DNA from: Planctomycetota bacterium
GTDB taxonomy: Bacteria > Planctomycetota > Phycisphaerae > UBA1845
NCBI GenBank assembly: GCA_029558835.1
Contig: JAKQDH010000198.1
Coordinates: 1-37,520 of the forward strand
DNA: 37,520 nt
Reading direction: 5' to 3'
Part shown: positions 14,633 to 24,030 of the stretch, piece after piece
How the letters are laid out: each line of letters begins with the position of its first letter
Position numbering within the stretch: position 1 is the first letter of the stretch
Program-made: the position numbers and the translations under genes
Notes under the pieces: generated by a model
The model's database searches: none
Seen by the model: the letters and a program-made list of their open reading frames with translations, nothing else
Told to the model about the DNA's origin: nothing

Positions 14633-16180
14633 GTGCAACAAAAACATGCACAAAGGGAGCAATTTATAAAGCTCCCGTCCTGGATTCTGCTGAAGCTGTT
14701 TCCCTTGCTTCGCGTGCTGGAGATGCAGGTGTTTCTCGCCTGTCTCATGGTGGGACAGGGGCGGTGGAACGTCACCCCCCTGGTCCTGGGGTCGCTGGCG
14801 TCGCGCGTGGCGCGTGACCGCTCGCAGGTGCGCCGCGCGCTGCGTAGCCTGGTCGCGCTCGGCGTGCTGGGGGTCGAGGCGGGGCCGCGCGTCGGAACAT
14901 ACATGGTCACCCCCCCCACGGTGGCCGCGCTCCCTGCGATCCAGGCCGCCCTCAAGGCCCGGACCAAGGCGGGCAACGGCCGGGGGCACCTGCGCCTGCT
15001 CCCCCCGCTGCCCCAGCCCCCACCCCCCCCGCCGAAGGAACGCCGGGGCAAGGGGAGGGGGAAGGCGGGGGGCCGGGGAGGGGGCGAGGGAGAAGATCCC
15101 CCCCGTGACCCCCTGGGGGCGGTGCCGGAGCTGGCCGGGGAGCTGCTCCCCAGTCCCCCCCCTGCGCTGTGGGAAGAGCCTGGCCCCAGCTCCAGGACCA
15201 TGGACCTCGGGGGGGACTCGCACGCGCCGAGGACCATGGACCTCGGAGAGCCGCCGGCCCCGGAATCGGGCCCGCTGGCGGTGTGGCAGGGGGGGGACTC
15301 GCCGAGTCTCCCCCCGACGCTCCCCCCGCCCCCGGAAAACCCCGAGGAAAAGCCGCCCGCGGCGCCTCCGGCCCCAGCTCGGCCGCCGTCGGCCCCGACC
15401 GAGGAGCCGGAGCCCTTTTTCCCCTCGTTTTTGTCGTGCGGGGGGGGGACTCCGGCGCCTGCCGGGGGGGGGACTCCGGCGCCCCCCATTTCTAGATCCG
15501 GGGAATTTTCTAAAAACCCCTCCGACCTCCCCCGGACGAGCGAGGACGACGAGGAGATTTTGAATTTCCCCCGGCGACTGACGCCGGAAGAGATCAGTCC
15601 TGACGACCCCGAAGATCCGCGCTTTGCGGACGAGGACGCGGCCGGGACCCGGACGACGCTGGAGCAGGTGCAGGTGCTCTGCCAGGCGGTGGAGGTGCTC
15701 TACCTGCCGGGGATCAAGCGGCACGTGGCCGCGCCCTTGCTGGCCCGGCTGCTGGGCTGGTGCGACACGTTCCAGGAAGCCCAGGCGTACCTGCGCGACC
15801 GGCTGCCGGCGGCGCAACGCGATCCAAGCGTCCGGGCGCCGCTGGCGTGGGTGTGCCACGAGCCCAGCTTTGTGGCCTGGCGGCGGGAGCAAGCGGCGGC
15901 GGCCGCCGCGGCCGCGGCGCGGGCGGAGGCCATGGCGCGGCAGAAGGCGAGGGAGGCCCAGGAAGGGCCCTGGCGGGGCCCGGTGCCGCTGGGGGAGGTG
16001 CTCAGCCGCACCGAAGCCCAAGGGCGAGCCAGGAGCGTCCTGGCCGCCCTTGCCGGCCCCCCCGCGGGGCTCACCCTCCCCTCGGACCATTTTGGTCCCG
16101 ACGCCGTCGGGGTGCAGACCTACAAGGGGTTCCGCTACCTGCGGGCCGGCGAGGTGTGGCGAAGAGCCGGCAAGGCGTGA
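14633..16180 (+). CDS. Replication-initiator-like winged-helix protein (515 aa)
   Basis: Residues about 10-90 fit a winged helix as in phage and plasmid replication proteins: KLPSWIL, a helix-turn-helix with LASRVARDRSQVRRALRSL, then LGVLGVEAGPRVGTYMV as the wing. The middle (about 115-330) is low-complexity Pro/Gly/Arg, with a duplicated RTMDLG segment and repeated GGGTPAP. The C-terminal part (about 340-515) is a charged helical domain with an Ala-rich stretch. The best start is GTG 14633, after GGGAAGGG; no ATG precedes the winged helix. No helicase or polymerase motif is present, so host enzymes would be recruited. A transcription regulator is the alternative, but the position beside repeats and dyads favours initiation. 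Confidence 0.7.
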   Translation: MQQKHAQREQFIKLPSWILLKLFPLLRVLEMQVFLACLMVGQGRWNVTPLVLGSLASRVARDRSQVRRALRSLVALGVLGVEAGPRVGTYMVTPPTVAALPAIQAALKARTKAGNGRGHLRLLPPLPQPPPPPPKERRGKGRGKAGGRGGGEGEDPPRDPLGAVPELAGELLPSPPPALWEEPGPSSRTMDLGGDSHAPRTMDLGEPPAPESGPLAVWQGGDSPSLPPTLPPPPENPEEKPPAAPPAPARPPSAPTEEPEPFFPSFLSCGGGTPAPAGGGTPAPPISRSGEFSKNPSDLPRTSEDDEEILNFPRRLTPEEISPDDPEDPRFADEDAAGTRTTLEQVQVLCQAVEVLYLPGIKRHVAAPLLARLLGWCDTFQEAQAYLRDRLPAAQRDPSVRAPLAWVCHEPSFVAWRREQAAAAAAAAARAEAMARQKAREAQEGPWRGPVPLGEVLSRTEAQGRARSVLAALAGPPAGLTLPSDHFGPDAVGVQTYKGFRYLRAGEVWRRAGKA

Positions 16181-16271
16181 GCTGAGGGTGATCGTTCGTC
16201 GGGACGCTGCCACGGCGCAAAGGTCGAGCTGCGCCCTTGAGGGGCCAGGGGGGGGCCGGTAGGCTGGCAGG

Positions 16272-19200
16272 ATGCACGCTTCCCCGGCCGCCGCCCGCAA
16301 CGCCGCCCGAGAGATCCGCAAGCAGGTCGCGGAGCTGCGGCGCGACAAGAAAGCCGCGATGGTCGAGATTGCGACGAGCTGCACGCTGACGCGCACGCGC
16401 ACCGGGAACGCGATGCGAGCGCTACGCAAGGCAGCGGCCGAGCTCGTGAAGGCGCGCAAGGCCGAGCTGGTGACACAGCGCAAGGCCGCGTGCGACAAGA
16501 CCCCGAAGGCGAAGCGGGCCAAGGCGGCCGCGGTCAAGAAAGCCGAAGAGGCGCTTGCTCAGGCCGAAACGGCCGCCGCTGTGATCGCCGGAGAGGCGGC
16601 CGCGGCGGGGCTGCCGGCGGCCGTGGAAGCGGCCTTGATCGAAGCCGAAGCCCCGGCGCTGGTGCCGATCTGGCGCGAGCTGGCGCCAGCGATCACGCCG
16701 GACCAGGCGGCGACGGTGCCGGACGCCGTTGAGTTGATCGTGGAGTACGCCAAGATCAACCCTGCCGACGTGGCGGCCGCCATCGAGCGCAGCGGCGAGG
16801 CCATCGCCGAAGAGCTGGAGCCGCCGCCGCCGGCCGGGGGGGAGCTCGCGGAGCCCTGGGTACCTGGTTCGGTTGTGGAGGCTCTTCTTCGCGTGGCCAA
16901 GGGGGCGATGGCGGATTATTTGCGCCCTATCGGGCCGGGGCTGAGCTACGCGACGCCGCGAGACGTGCAAAAATCTGCCGTGCAACGCGTTCAACCGGGA
17001 GCCGCCATTGCCGGCGTGAACTACGAAAACCTTGTAAATCTGGCTTATCAGGAGTTTGTCAAGGAAAATAGTTTTTCGCTGGCGCTCGATACCATCGAAG
17101 GTCAAGAGCTCATCGCCTGGACCGGCCCGTCAGCCAAGCGTGAGCAGCTCGTTCGGCTGTTCACGCATGCCGAATGGGGCCCGATTTACCAGGCCATGAA
17201 GGGGATCAAGCCCCCCAAGGCCCCGAGGGGCAGGACGAAAGGCAAAAGTCCGGAAGTTCCACCCCCCCCGGCTTCTCCACCCTCCCCGGTCGAGGCTCCC
17301 CCTAGCGTCGCCGAAAACGAGGCACTGGCGCTGCTCGGCGTGAAGCTCCAGCCCTTGCCGCGGGAAGCGGTGCTTGCGGCCTACCGCAACACGAGCCACA
17401 CGCCGGAGAAGCGAGCGGACAGCACAGAGGAGCGCTACCGGGCCGAGCTGGAAAGCTTCGCGGCCGATCTGGTGAGCAGCGCCAGCGCCGACGAGTTGCC
17501 GGCGCTGCGGGAGGAATTCCGAAAGTTTGTGGACGGCTACCGCTCGCGCATCGTGGCGGCGCTGGCGGCCGACTCAAAGACGGCCAGCGCCATGATCGTG
17601 GGCCCGTCGAAATTCCCCACGGAGCGCAACCGCAAGGCGCTAAGGACGGCAGAGAAGCGCTGGGAAGAGCTGCGGGCCTACCGCGACAGCGCCCGGCGGC
17701 GCTTGATCAAACAGGCGAGCGGCTCAACGGCGATTTCCAGCGACGACCCCGACGCGCCCGACGCCTTGCGCGAGAAGCTCGCGGACCTGGAAGAGCGCGA
17801 CCGCGAAGAAATCGAGGAGATCAAGCGCGTTGCCAGCGACAAGAAGCTCTCTCCAGCGGAGCGCAAGCGGCGCTTGCTGGAGCTGGGGTTGCCGGATTTT
17901 CAGGCCGAAGCGGGGGCGGCGCGGGGCTGGGCGCCGCTCCAGTTTATGCGCTCGAACCTGCGGCAAGAAATCGCGCGGGTCAAAGAGCGGATCGAGCTGC
18001 TCGAAAAGAAGCGCAGCGAGAGCACGAGCGAGGTAACCGTTCCCTTCGAGGGGAAGCCGGTGCGCGTCGTGGACGACGTGGAAGCCAACCGGCTGCAAAT
18101 CTTTTTCGACGGCAAGCCGTCGCCCTCGACCATCGCCCGGCTCAAGGAGCGGGGTTTCAAATGGGCGCCGAGCTCGGGCGCGTGGCAGCGCTTCCGAAGC
18201 GAGCAGGCGAAGGACCAGGCCGGCGCGATTCTGGGGGCGAGCATGGACGCGCTGGGCACCGCTCCACCGGCCCCCCCCCCGGTGGTCGAGGTCCCGGCCC
18301 CGGCCGCGCCGCGAGCGGCGCCGAGCTCGGCCCAGGTCGAGCTTGCTCGCGAGGCCATCGAGCGCGCCCTTGCGGGCGGCCCGGTGGAGCACGGCGCGCT
18401 CCATCGGAGGGTGGACCCGGCCGCCTCGCACGAGGCGACCGACCGGGCCCTAGAGCTGCTCGAAGCGGCGCGGCTGGTCGAGCAGCTCGACCAGGGCGGC
18501 CAGACGTTCTACCGGCGCACGACGCCAGGGCGGCCCGCGGAAGGGTTCCGGCCGGCGGCCACGCCGGGGCAGACCGGGGCGCTCTTCGAGGAGGTAGAGC
18601 CGGCGCCGCTCCCGTTGGCGTTGGTGCCGTTCGCGCTTCCTGCGCGCTGGCATGGGGATTTTGTGGCGGGGTACCTGATGGCGCCAGGACTGGTTAGCCT
18701 GATGGACGGCGTGCTGCCGGTGCCCCAGGGCAGCGAGGCCGCGGCGTTTTTTGAAAAGGTCGAAGATCCTTCCCCCGAAGCTGAAGCGAGCGGCGTCGAG
18801 CTGATGCAAGTCGGGCCTGGTCTGGGGGACGTGGAAGAACGGGCCAATCTCCTCCTTGAAGAGGCCACCGCGTTCAACCTGGACCCGGCCGACAATGACG
18901 CCCCGTTGAATCCTGCGTTTACCGTGCTGCTCGTGACGCAAGACCAGGCTGATAAGTCCGCGTTTGCGGAAGGTGCGATCATCGGCGAAGCGGTGTTTGG
19001 AGCGGATTTGCTGGCGACGCTGGAGCAAGAAGATTTCTACTTTGCTCACCCCCTGTTGAGGCGCCCCCAGAACGAGCGAGCGCAAGGGATTCTCACGGAA
19101 GATCAGCGGCTTCTGGCGAAAGCCTACGGTCTCGGGCTGTACCAGGGGGGGGCGCTTCCCAGCAAGGCCCGTATCAAGGCCCGGCTCGAAACAGAGGCCA

Positions 19201-21482
19201 TGGACGAGGCTGAGCAAGGAGAGGCACACGGAATCCCTTACGTGCTGGCGGGGGGTCGTCCTCTGGTGAACGTGGTGAACAGCGAACGCGGGCGCGTGCA
19301 AGGCACGATCCACGGCCGAAGTATTCACGTTTTGACGGCGGACAAGCTCACGGTTTTCCCTTTTGCTGACGAGCTGCAGCCGTTTGCGTCGATCCTGGTT
19401 GATGCTCTTGTCCGTACCTGGGCGGCGTATCTGGACCGGGACAAAGACCCTGGAAAGGATCTTCTTAGCTTTCTCACGATGGCCGCCGGCACAGCGAACG
19501 AGCGGATTGCCAGGCGAGAACCCAGGGGAAAGGTTTTTGTCGGCGCAGCGCGCGGGCCGTCGTTGATCGCGCTGGAGGTCTTGGACCGCGTCGAAACGCT
19601 GGCGCTGGTGCGCGAGGGGCGCGGAAAATTCAACATCACGGCTCTCCAGGCGGGGAGCACGTATGTCCGCTTTGAAGCCAACCAGAAGCAGGCGGCCGAT
19701 ATTTTCAAGGAATTTGTGAGATCGCTGTATGATTACCTGTTGAGCGGTCGAGCGTGGGAAGACCGGGACACAGGGCTTTTTCGTGAAGCGCTGCGGGCTG
19801 AGGGGGGCTGGGGAAGCTCGTTTTATGAGCGATTGAAGCGGCTGAAGGAACGCACGCCCAATCCAGACGACAGCGGCCGGGCCCGGTGCCAGGCGGCGCG
19901 CGAAGAGATCCGGGCGCTGGAGCTCGACCAGCGGGCGCTGCTCGCGCGCTTGCTGGAGATCAAGCGCCACGAGCTGACAGAGGCCCGCGTGGCCGCGTGC
20001 GACGCTCCGAGGGTGGCCACGCGCAAGAAGTACGACGGGCAAATTGACAAGCTGCTACGCCAGGCGCGCGAGCTGGAGCAGTCCGCGAAGGACATGGAGC
20101 GCACGGCCCTGCCGCCGCTGAGCAAGGACACCAGCGACGGCTTGATCGAGGCGACGCTAGGGGCCGTCGAGCCGCGCCTTGTGCCGCTGTGGCGCGAGCT
20201 GGCCAAAAGCATCCAGGCCCCCACCGCGAGCGGCCGGCTGGAAGCCTTCCTCGCGTACGCCAGGGACAACGAGCGCGACGCCCAGCGGGCCCAGCAGACC
20301 GACCCCACCACGGCCGAGCTCCCCCCGGTGCAGCTCGACGACGCTCCCCCGGTGCAGCTCGACGACGCTCCCCCGGCGGCGCCCCCGGCCCCAGCGGCGC
20401 CCAGGGCCTACACGGTGCCGGGGCTTGATCCGCGGGTAGTGGAGACCAAGAGCGGCAAGCTCGCGGTGATCTCGCCCTATGAGCCGGGGTGGATCAAGGC
20501 GGCGAAGGGGCTGGGGGGCAGCTTCGGCAAGGTGGACGACCAAAAGGCGTGGCTGTTCGACAAGCGGGACAAGGCGCGGGTGCTCGCGGCGCTGGTGGAA
20601 GAGTATGGCACTTCCGGGGAACCCGTGGAGCGGGTAGACCTGGAAGTGAGGCCGGCGGCGTACGAGGGCACGGGCAAGGCCGAGCTGTGGTTGTGGGGGC
20701 GCCAGGTGCTCAGCCGGCCGGGGCGGGATCGTAGCGTGTACCTCGGTACCGGGGTGACGCACCTGTCCGGCCCCCGGTGGAAGGGGCGCGGGGGCAGCAT
20801 GAAGTACCCCGAAATTGACAGCGCCTCCGACACGTGGATCCTGGTGCGCGACGTGCCGCGCAGCATGGTCAGCGACGCCGTCCTGGAAGGGAAGGACGAG
20901 GACGCGCGGCCCCACCGTACCGAGAACCCCAGCGGGGGGGTTGACCCCGAAGACGTGGTCCTGTCGGCGGCGCTGGTGGCTCGCCTGCTCGGTCTGTCGC
21001 AGGCGCAAGCAAAGGCCACGGGGCCGCGCTTCGCGTCGTTCTTCAGTGACTACCTCGACCGTCGCACCGGGGGGGCGGGGTTGCGCGTGCTGTGGGCGAG
21101 CCGAGGCCCTGAGCAGCTCAGCGACGAGGCGAACGCGCGCGAGGTAGCGCGCACCCTGGACGACGCCGTCCGGGCCTGGCGCTCGCAGGACCCCGACGAG
21201 TGGAGCGAGCTTGACGACGCGAGCAGCAACCCCAGCGGGGGCCGCGGCGGTGCCGAGCGGGCGCGGGTGTGGATCGAGGATCGCAAGGTGAAGGTCGCGG
21301 CGCCGTTCTCGCTGCCGTTCCAGCGGCGAGCGCTGCAGCTCGGCGGCCGGTGGAACGCGAGCGCGCGGCACTGGTTTTTCCCCGAAAGCGAGGGCCCGGC
21401 GGTGCGCGCGGCGGTGCGCGAGGTGTACGAGCAGAGGACAACGAACCCGTGCGGGTGCGGCGCACAAGGGAGGCTAGCGTGA
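16272..21482 (+). CDS. Large polyvalent-type protein (1736 aa)
   Basis: The giant size and modular order resemble the polyvalent proteins carried by phages and plasmids, which are thought to enter or act early with the DNA. Residues about 605-655 (ANRLQIFFDGKPS, then GFKWAPSSGAWQRF) match a domain common in those proteins. Two further modules of similar pattern, small hydrophobic strand, GG.w and W.F, occur near 1393-1447 and 1670-1722 and recall HARP-like DNA-binding modules. The N-terminal helical region (about 9-143, ending PALVPIWRELAPAI) is repeated near 1203-1315 (PRLVPLWRELAKSI). PPVQLDDA is repeated in tandem near 1352-1367. No P-loop, methylase or protease motif is visible. ATG 16272 follows GGCAGG. 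Confidence 0.8.
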   Translation: MHASPAAARNAAREIRKQVAELRRDKKAAMVEIATSCTLTRTRTGNAMRALRKAAAELVKARKAELVTQRKAACDKTPKAKRAKAAAVKKAEEALAQAETAAAVIAGEAAAAGLPAAVEAALIEAEAPALVPIWRELAPAITPDQAATVPDAVELIVEYAKINPADVAAAIERSGEAIAEELEPPPPAGGELAEPWVPGSVVEALLRVAKGAMADYLRPIGPGLSYATPRDVQKSAVQRVQPGAAIAGVNYENLVNLAYQEFVKENSFSLALDTIEGQELIAWTGPSAKREQLVRLFTHAEWGPIYQAMKGIKPPKAPRGRTKGKSPEVPPPPASPPSPVEAPPSVAENEALALLGVKLQPLPREAVLAAYRNTSHTPEKRADSTEERYRAELESFAADLVSSASADELPALREEFRKFVDGYRSRIVAALAADSKTASAMIVGPSKFPTERNRKALRTAEKRWEELRAYRDSARRRLIKQASGSTAISSDDPDAPDALREKLADLEERDREEIEEIKRVASDKKLSPAERKRRLLELGLPDFQAEAGAARGWAPLQFMRSNLRQEIARVKERIELLEKKRSESTSEVTVPFEGKPVRVVDDVEANRLQIFFDGKPSPSTIARLKERGFKWAPSSGAWQRFRSEQAKDQAGAILGASMDALGTAPPAPPPVVEVPAPAAPRAAPSSAQVELAREAIERALAGGPVEHGALHRRVDPAASHEATDRALELLEAARLVEQLDQGGQTFYRRTTPGRPAEGFRPAATPGQTGALFEEVEPAPLPLALVPFALPARWHGDFVAGYLMAPGLVSLMDGVLPVPQGSEAAAFFEKVEDPSPEAEASGVELMQVGPGLGDVEERANLLLEEATAFNLDPADNDAPLNPAFTVLLVTQDQADKSAFAEGAIIGEAVFGADLLATLEQEDFYFAHPLLRRPQNERAQGILTEDQRLLAKAYGLGLYQGGALPSKARIKARLETEAMDEAEQGEAHGIPYVLAGGRPLVNVVNSERGRVQGTIHGRSIHVLTADKLTVFPFADELQPFASILVDALVRTWAAYLDRDKDPGKDLLSFLTMAAGTANERIARREPRGKVFVGAARGPSLIALEVLDRVETLALVREGRGKFNITALQAGSTYVRFEANQKQAADIFKEFVRSLYDYLLSGRAWEDRDTGLFREALRAEGGWGSSFYERLKRLKERTPNPDDSGRARCQAAREEIRALELDQRALLARLLEIKRHELTEARVAACDAPRVATRKKYDGQIDKLLRQARELEQSAKDMERTALPPLSKDTSDGLIEATLGAVEPRLVPLWRELAKSIQAPTASGRLEAFLAYARDNERDAQRAQQTDPTTAELPPVQLDDAPPVQLDDAPPAAPPAPAAPRAYTVPGLDPRVVETKSGKLAVISPYEPGWIKAAKGLGGSFGKVDDQKAWLFDKRDKARVLAALVEEYGTSGEPVERVDLEVRPAAYEGTGKAELWLWGRQVLSRPGRDRSVYLGTGVTHLSGPRWKGRGGSMKYPEIDSASDTWILVRDVPRSMVSDAVLEGKDEDARPHRTENPSGGVDPEDVVLSAALVARLLGLSQAQAKATGPRFASFFSDYLDRRTGGAGLRVLWASRGPEQLSDEANAREVARTLDDAVRAWRSQDPDEWSELDDASSNPSGGRGGAERARVWIEDRKVKVAAPFSLPFQRRALQLGGRWNASARHWFFPESEGPAVRAAVREVYEQRTTNPCGCGAQGRLA

Positions 21483-22435
21483 TCGACCAGGGCGAGATCA
21501 ACCGGCGGCTAGAGGCGGCGGCGGCTGCCTTCGGCAAGCTCCCAACCGATTTTTTCGATGACCTGGCCATCTTTGACCTGGCTACCGAAGAGGCGGCCGA
21601 GCTGGGGGAGCCGCGGTGCAGGTTCATCGAAGCGGCGCTCTTGATCGTGAATTTGTCCTGGGAAGACCCCAAGACGCGCGATGAATACGTGCGGCAAATG
21701 TTCCTCACGTGGCAGGACTGGGGCCCCGGCCGCCCCAACGCCGCCGACGAGCAGCAAGCGCGGGCCATGAGCAATGGCTCCATGAGCCTTTGCGGCGTCA
21801 CGACGCAGAACGTATGGGCCGCGGCCGGTGTGGATCTTCCCTATCTTTACACGCCTTACCCCACGCGCTTTGGTTCCGCCGTGACGCGCGAGCGAGCCAC
21901 GGCCATCGAGGTTGGGGCGTGGGTGGACGCGTTGCCGTGGCGCCGCGGGACGCCCTTCCCCGAAGGCGGCGACGCCATGATTATTGGGGACAACACGCCA
22001 GCGATGGCCCGAGGGAGCTCGCCCACTTATCAGCATGAGCTCAACGTGCTCGCGTGGGCCGAAGGCAAGAACGGCGTGCCGCTGATGTTGTGCATGGACG
22101 GGGGGCAGCCGGGGACCGCGTTTCGCACGCGGGGACTTGTCGAGGTGTTCCCCGGCGGCGGCGACGCCGGGGAGCTCTGGTGCTCGACGGTCAACCCGGA
22201 TGGGTCCGTGTCGGTGGGCGGCGATGGGCGGCCGCTGAACGGGCGGCGAGCCATCGGATTTGTGAACGTGAGCAAGCTGCCATTCAAGGCCAGCGCTCCG
22301 AGCTGCAAGGGCGGCGGCGGGGGCGTGCTCCGGGCCGTGGGCGCCCTGGTCGGCGGCCTGGTCCTGGGGGTGGCGGGGCTGTGCCTGGCGGGGCACTGTC
22401 CGGCGCCGCTCCAGAAGCTCAACCCCTTGCGCTAA
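21479..22435 (+). CDS. Cysteine-peptidase-like protein with C-terminal membrane segment (318 aa)
   Basis: GTG 21479 overlaps the stop of the polyvalent gene as GTGA. Motifs fit a papain/NlpC-like fold used by wall amidases and phage peptidases: SLCGVTTQNVW with Cys105 at the start of a helix, GGDAMIIGDN, QHELNVLAW with His186, and MLCMDGGQPG with Asp207 before RGLVEV. Residues about 285-307 (VLRAVGALVGGLVLGVAGL) form one membrane segment after a Gly-rich linker. It is the only anchored enzyme outside the virion block, so it may serve lysis or establishment and not entry. The exact bond cleaved cannot be read. The gene is followed by a strong terminator. Confidence 0.7.
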   Translation: MIDQGEINRRLEAAAAAFGKLPTDFFDDLAIFDLATEEAAELGEPRCRFIEAALLIVNLSWEDPKTRDEYVRQMFLTWQDWGPGRPNAADEQQARAMSNGSMSLCGVTTQNVWAAAGVDLPYLYTPYPTRFGSAVTRERATAIEVGAWVDALPWRRGTPFPEGGDAMIIGDNTPAMARGSSPTYQHELNVLAWAEGKNGVPLMLCMDGGQPGTAFRTRGLVEVFPGGGDAGELWCSTVNPDGSVSVGGDGRPLNGRRAIGFVNVSKLPFKASAPSCKGGGGGVLRAVGALVGGLVLGVAGLCLAGHCPAPLQKLNPLR

Positions 22436-22491
22436 CATCGAGCGCGCCCCCCGCTTCCCCTGAGATTCCAGGGGGTTGCGAGGGGGGGGCA

Positions 22492-22525
22492 TCGAGCTCG
22501 GCCCCCCCAAAGCTCGAGTTTTTTT
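22492..22525 (+). terminator. Intrinsic terminator of the replication block
   Basis: TCGAGCT (22492-22498) pairs with AGCTCGA (22511-22517), followed by G and seven T (22519-22525). It ends transcription after the peptidase-like gene and before the convergent recombinase gene. The rest of the 164-bp gap is G- and C-tracts with no gene. Confidence 0.8.
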
Positions 22526-22599
22526 CGCTCAAATCAGGTGCTCCCGCGCACTGGTCCAGAGGTAAGGGGCCCAGCCGCGGGAGCGATGTAGACCCCAGG

Positions 22600-23319
22600 C
22601 TATCGGCCGCCGGGCGGGTCGGCAAGGGGCATGCGCCGCTCCAGCCGGGAAACCGCCTGATGGCTCCAGGGGGCCCCGGCCCGGTTGCGGTAGCCTTCGG
22701 CCGTGAGCTGCAGGGCGGTGGCGCGGGTGGTGAGGCCCGAGGCCCGGAGCTCCCGGAGCCGCCGCAGACAGGCTTGCTCGTCGGGGTGCGGCCTGAGCGC
22801 TTGCGCGTCGAGCTGGTAGCCGTAGGGGGCTGACCCCCCTTGGTGCAAGCCCAGCTCGCGCATGCGGGCCTTGGTGGCGGCGATCCTGGCGCGGATCAGC
22901 TCCCCCTCGAACTGGGCCACGGCCAGCGTGATCGTACGGACCAGGCGCCCCGTAGCGTCGTCGCTAGCGCCCCCCCCTTCCACCGTCGCCAGCTCCACCC
23001 CCCGCGACGACAAGGCGCGCTCGATAGCGAGGCCCTCGACGGTGTCGCGCGCAAGGCGGTCCATGCGGTGGACCACGAGCAGCCCGGCGCCGGTGGCGGC
23101 CAAGATATCCATGGCCTGCAGCAAGCCCGGCCGGTGTTCCTGGGCCGTGCGGCCGCTGAGCTCGTCGGAGGCCGCCCCTACCAGCTCGACGCCGCGGCCG
23201 GCGGCCCAGCGCTGGATCGCCTGGCGCTGCACTTCGAGGCCGTACGCTTGCTTCTCCGCGTCGGTGCTCACGCGCAGGTAAGCGACGGCTTTTTGTGGGT
23301 CGGTGGTGGGGCGTTTCAC
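22600..23319 (-). CDS. Serine recombinase, resolvase/invertase family (239 aa)
   Basis: The resolvase domain is clear: VAYLRVST with the nucleophile Ser, SDELSG, LLVVHRMDRLARD, then the E-helix with AQFEGELIRARIAA. The C-terminal part has SAPYGYQ and a helix-turn-helix region (TTRATALQLTAEGY, WSHQAVSRLE) for site binding. The length is that of small resolvases, not of large serine integrases. I place the start at GTG 23319, which overlaps the upstream stop as GTGA; longer in-frame extensions lack homology. It probably resolves multimers of the circle or inverts or integrates a segment. No crossover site was identified by eye. Confidence 0.9.
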   Translation of the reverse strand: MKRPTTDPQKAVAYLRVSTDAEKQAYGLEVQRQAIQRWAAGRGVELVGAASDELSGRTAQEHRPGLLQAMDILAATGAGLLVVHRMDRLARDTVEGLAIERALSSRGVELATVEGGGASDDATGRLVRTITLAVAQFEGELIRARIAATKARMRELGLHQGGSAPYGYQLDAQALRPHPDEQACLRRLRELRASGLTTRATALQLTAEGYRNRAGAPWSHQAVSRLERRMPLADPPGGR

Positions 23320-24030
23320 AGGGTCAAGAGCCTCGCAACGCGCTCCACAGCGGGAGGTGTCGAGATGCTTTGCTTTACGTACAGCTCGCGGAGCAGGTGC
23401 AAGGCCATCCGTTTCCTGGTTCTCCCTGGAATCAGGTTGGTGCAAGCGTAATGAAAAACGTGCGTCGGAGAAGGCACCAAATAGGTGTATGGGGTATCTG
23501 ACGGGGAGTTAGCAGACAGGCCCGGCAAGGTGGAGACCATGACGCTCGGCCCATGGACTTGCGAGAGATCGAAGGCGAGTACCTCGGCCTTGTTTTGCAA
23601 CAAGCGCTCGAAGGTGAACCAGGGGTACTGAAGGTTTTTCATGGTCCTTTTGATTTCTTTTTCCTTGTAGAACGACGTGGCAAACAGGGCAGCCGCAAAA
23701 AGCCACGGTTGCAGCAGCTCAAGCGCCGGAAGGATCGGAAACCCAAGGAGCTCTTTTTGAGTGCGAAAGACAATCCATTTCCCCAGGAAAAAACTGGCAT
23801 CTTGCCATGCTTCGCCCAGTGCTTCGCCCGAGATCAAAAGCAAAGGAAGAGCTGGGTTTTTCCAGAGCTTCATCACGTCCGACGGCGATGTATGCACCTA
23901 GCAAATCTTTGGGAAGGTTCGGATTCCTGGCGAGCGCTCCGATAAAATCGGGGTCGTCACCGTGTTGCGACTCCAGCTCGCGGAGCCGTTCCGGTGGCGT
24001 TTGGGGGTTGGTACACTCTTCGTAGGTCAT
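23316..24030 (-). pseudogene. LRV-like repeat protein gene interrupted by a frameshift
   Basis: Starting at ATG 24030 the first frame reads MTYEECTNPQTPPERLRELE and GALARNPNLPKDLLGAYIA, two units of a leucine-rich-variant type repeat (NPxxPxxLL). Near 23885-23900 the third unit continues only in another frame (DVMKLWKNPALPLLLIS), which then runs to the stop at 23316. Removing one base there would give one protein of about 237 residues. The second frame alone could start at ATG 23897. It continues with hydrophobic and basic helical segments and no known domain. Both junctions are ATGA/GTGA overlaps, as expected of one gene. A sequence error, a real mutation or programmed shifting are all possible. 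Base composition here is visibly less GC-rich than elsewhere. Confidence 0.65.

Noticed and set aside
14474..16537. 687-codon open frame opposite the initiator-like gene
   Set aside because: It is a reverse-strand shadow of a GC-rich gene: Arg/Pro/Gly-rich, overlaps a terminator and the control region, and has no plausible neighbours.
18450..20042. 530-codon minus-strand frame inside the polyvalent gene
   Set aside because: Composition is typical of antisense reading and it lies wholly within a well-supported gene.
21479..22435. Peptidase-like gene as a CHAP endolysin
   Set aside because: Cys105, His186 and Asp207 support a papain-like fold, but the motif context fits a different branch, so I kept the general term.
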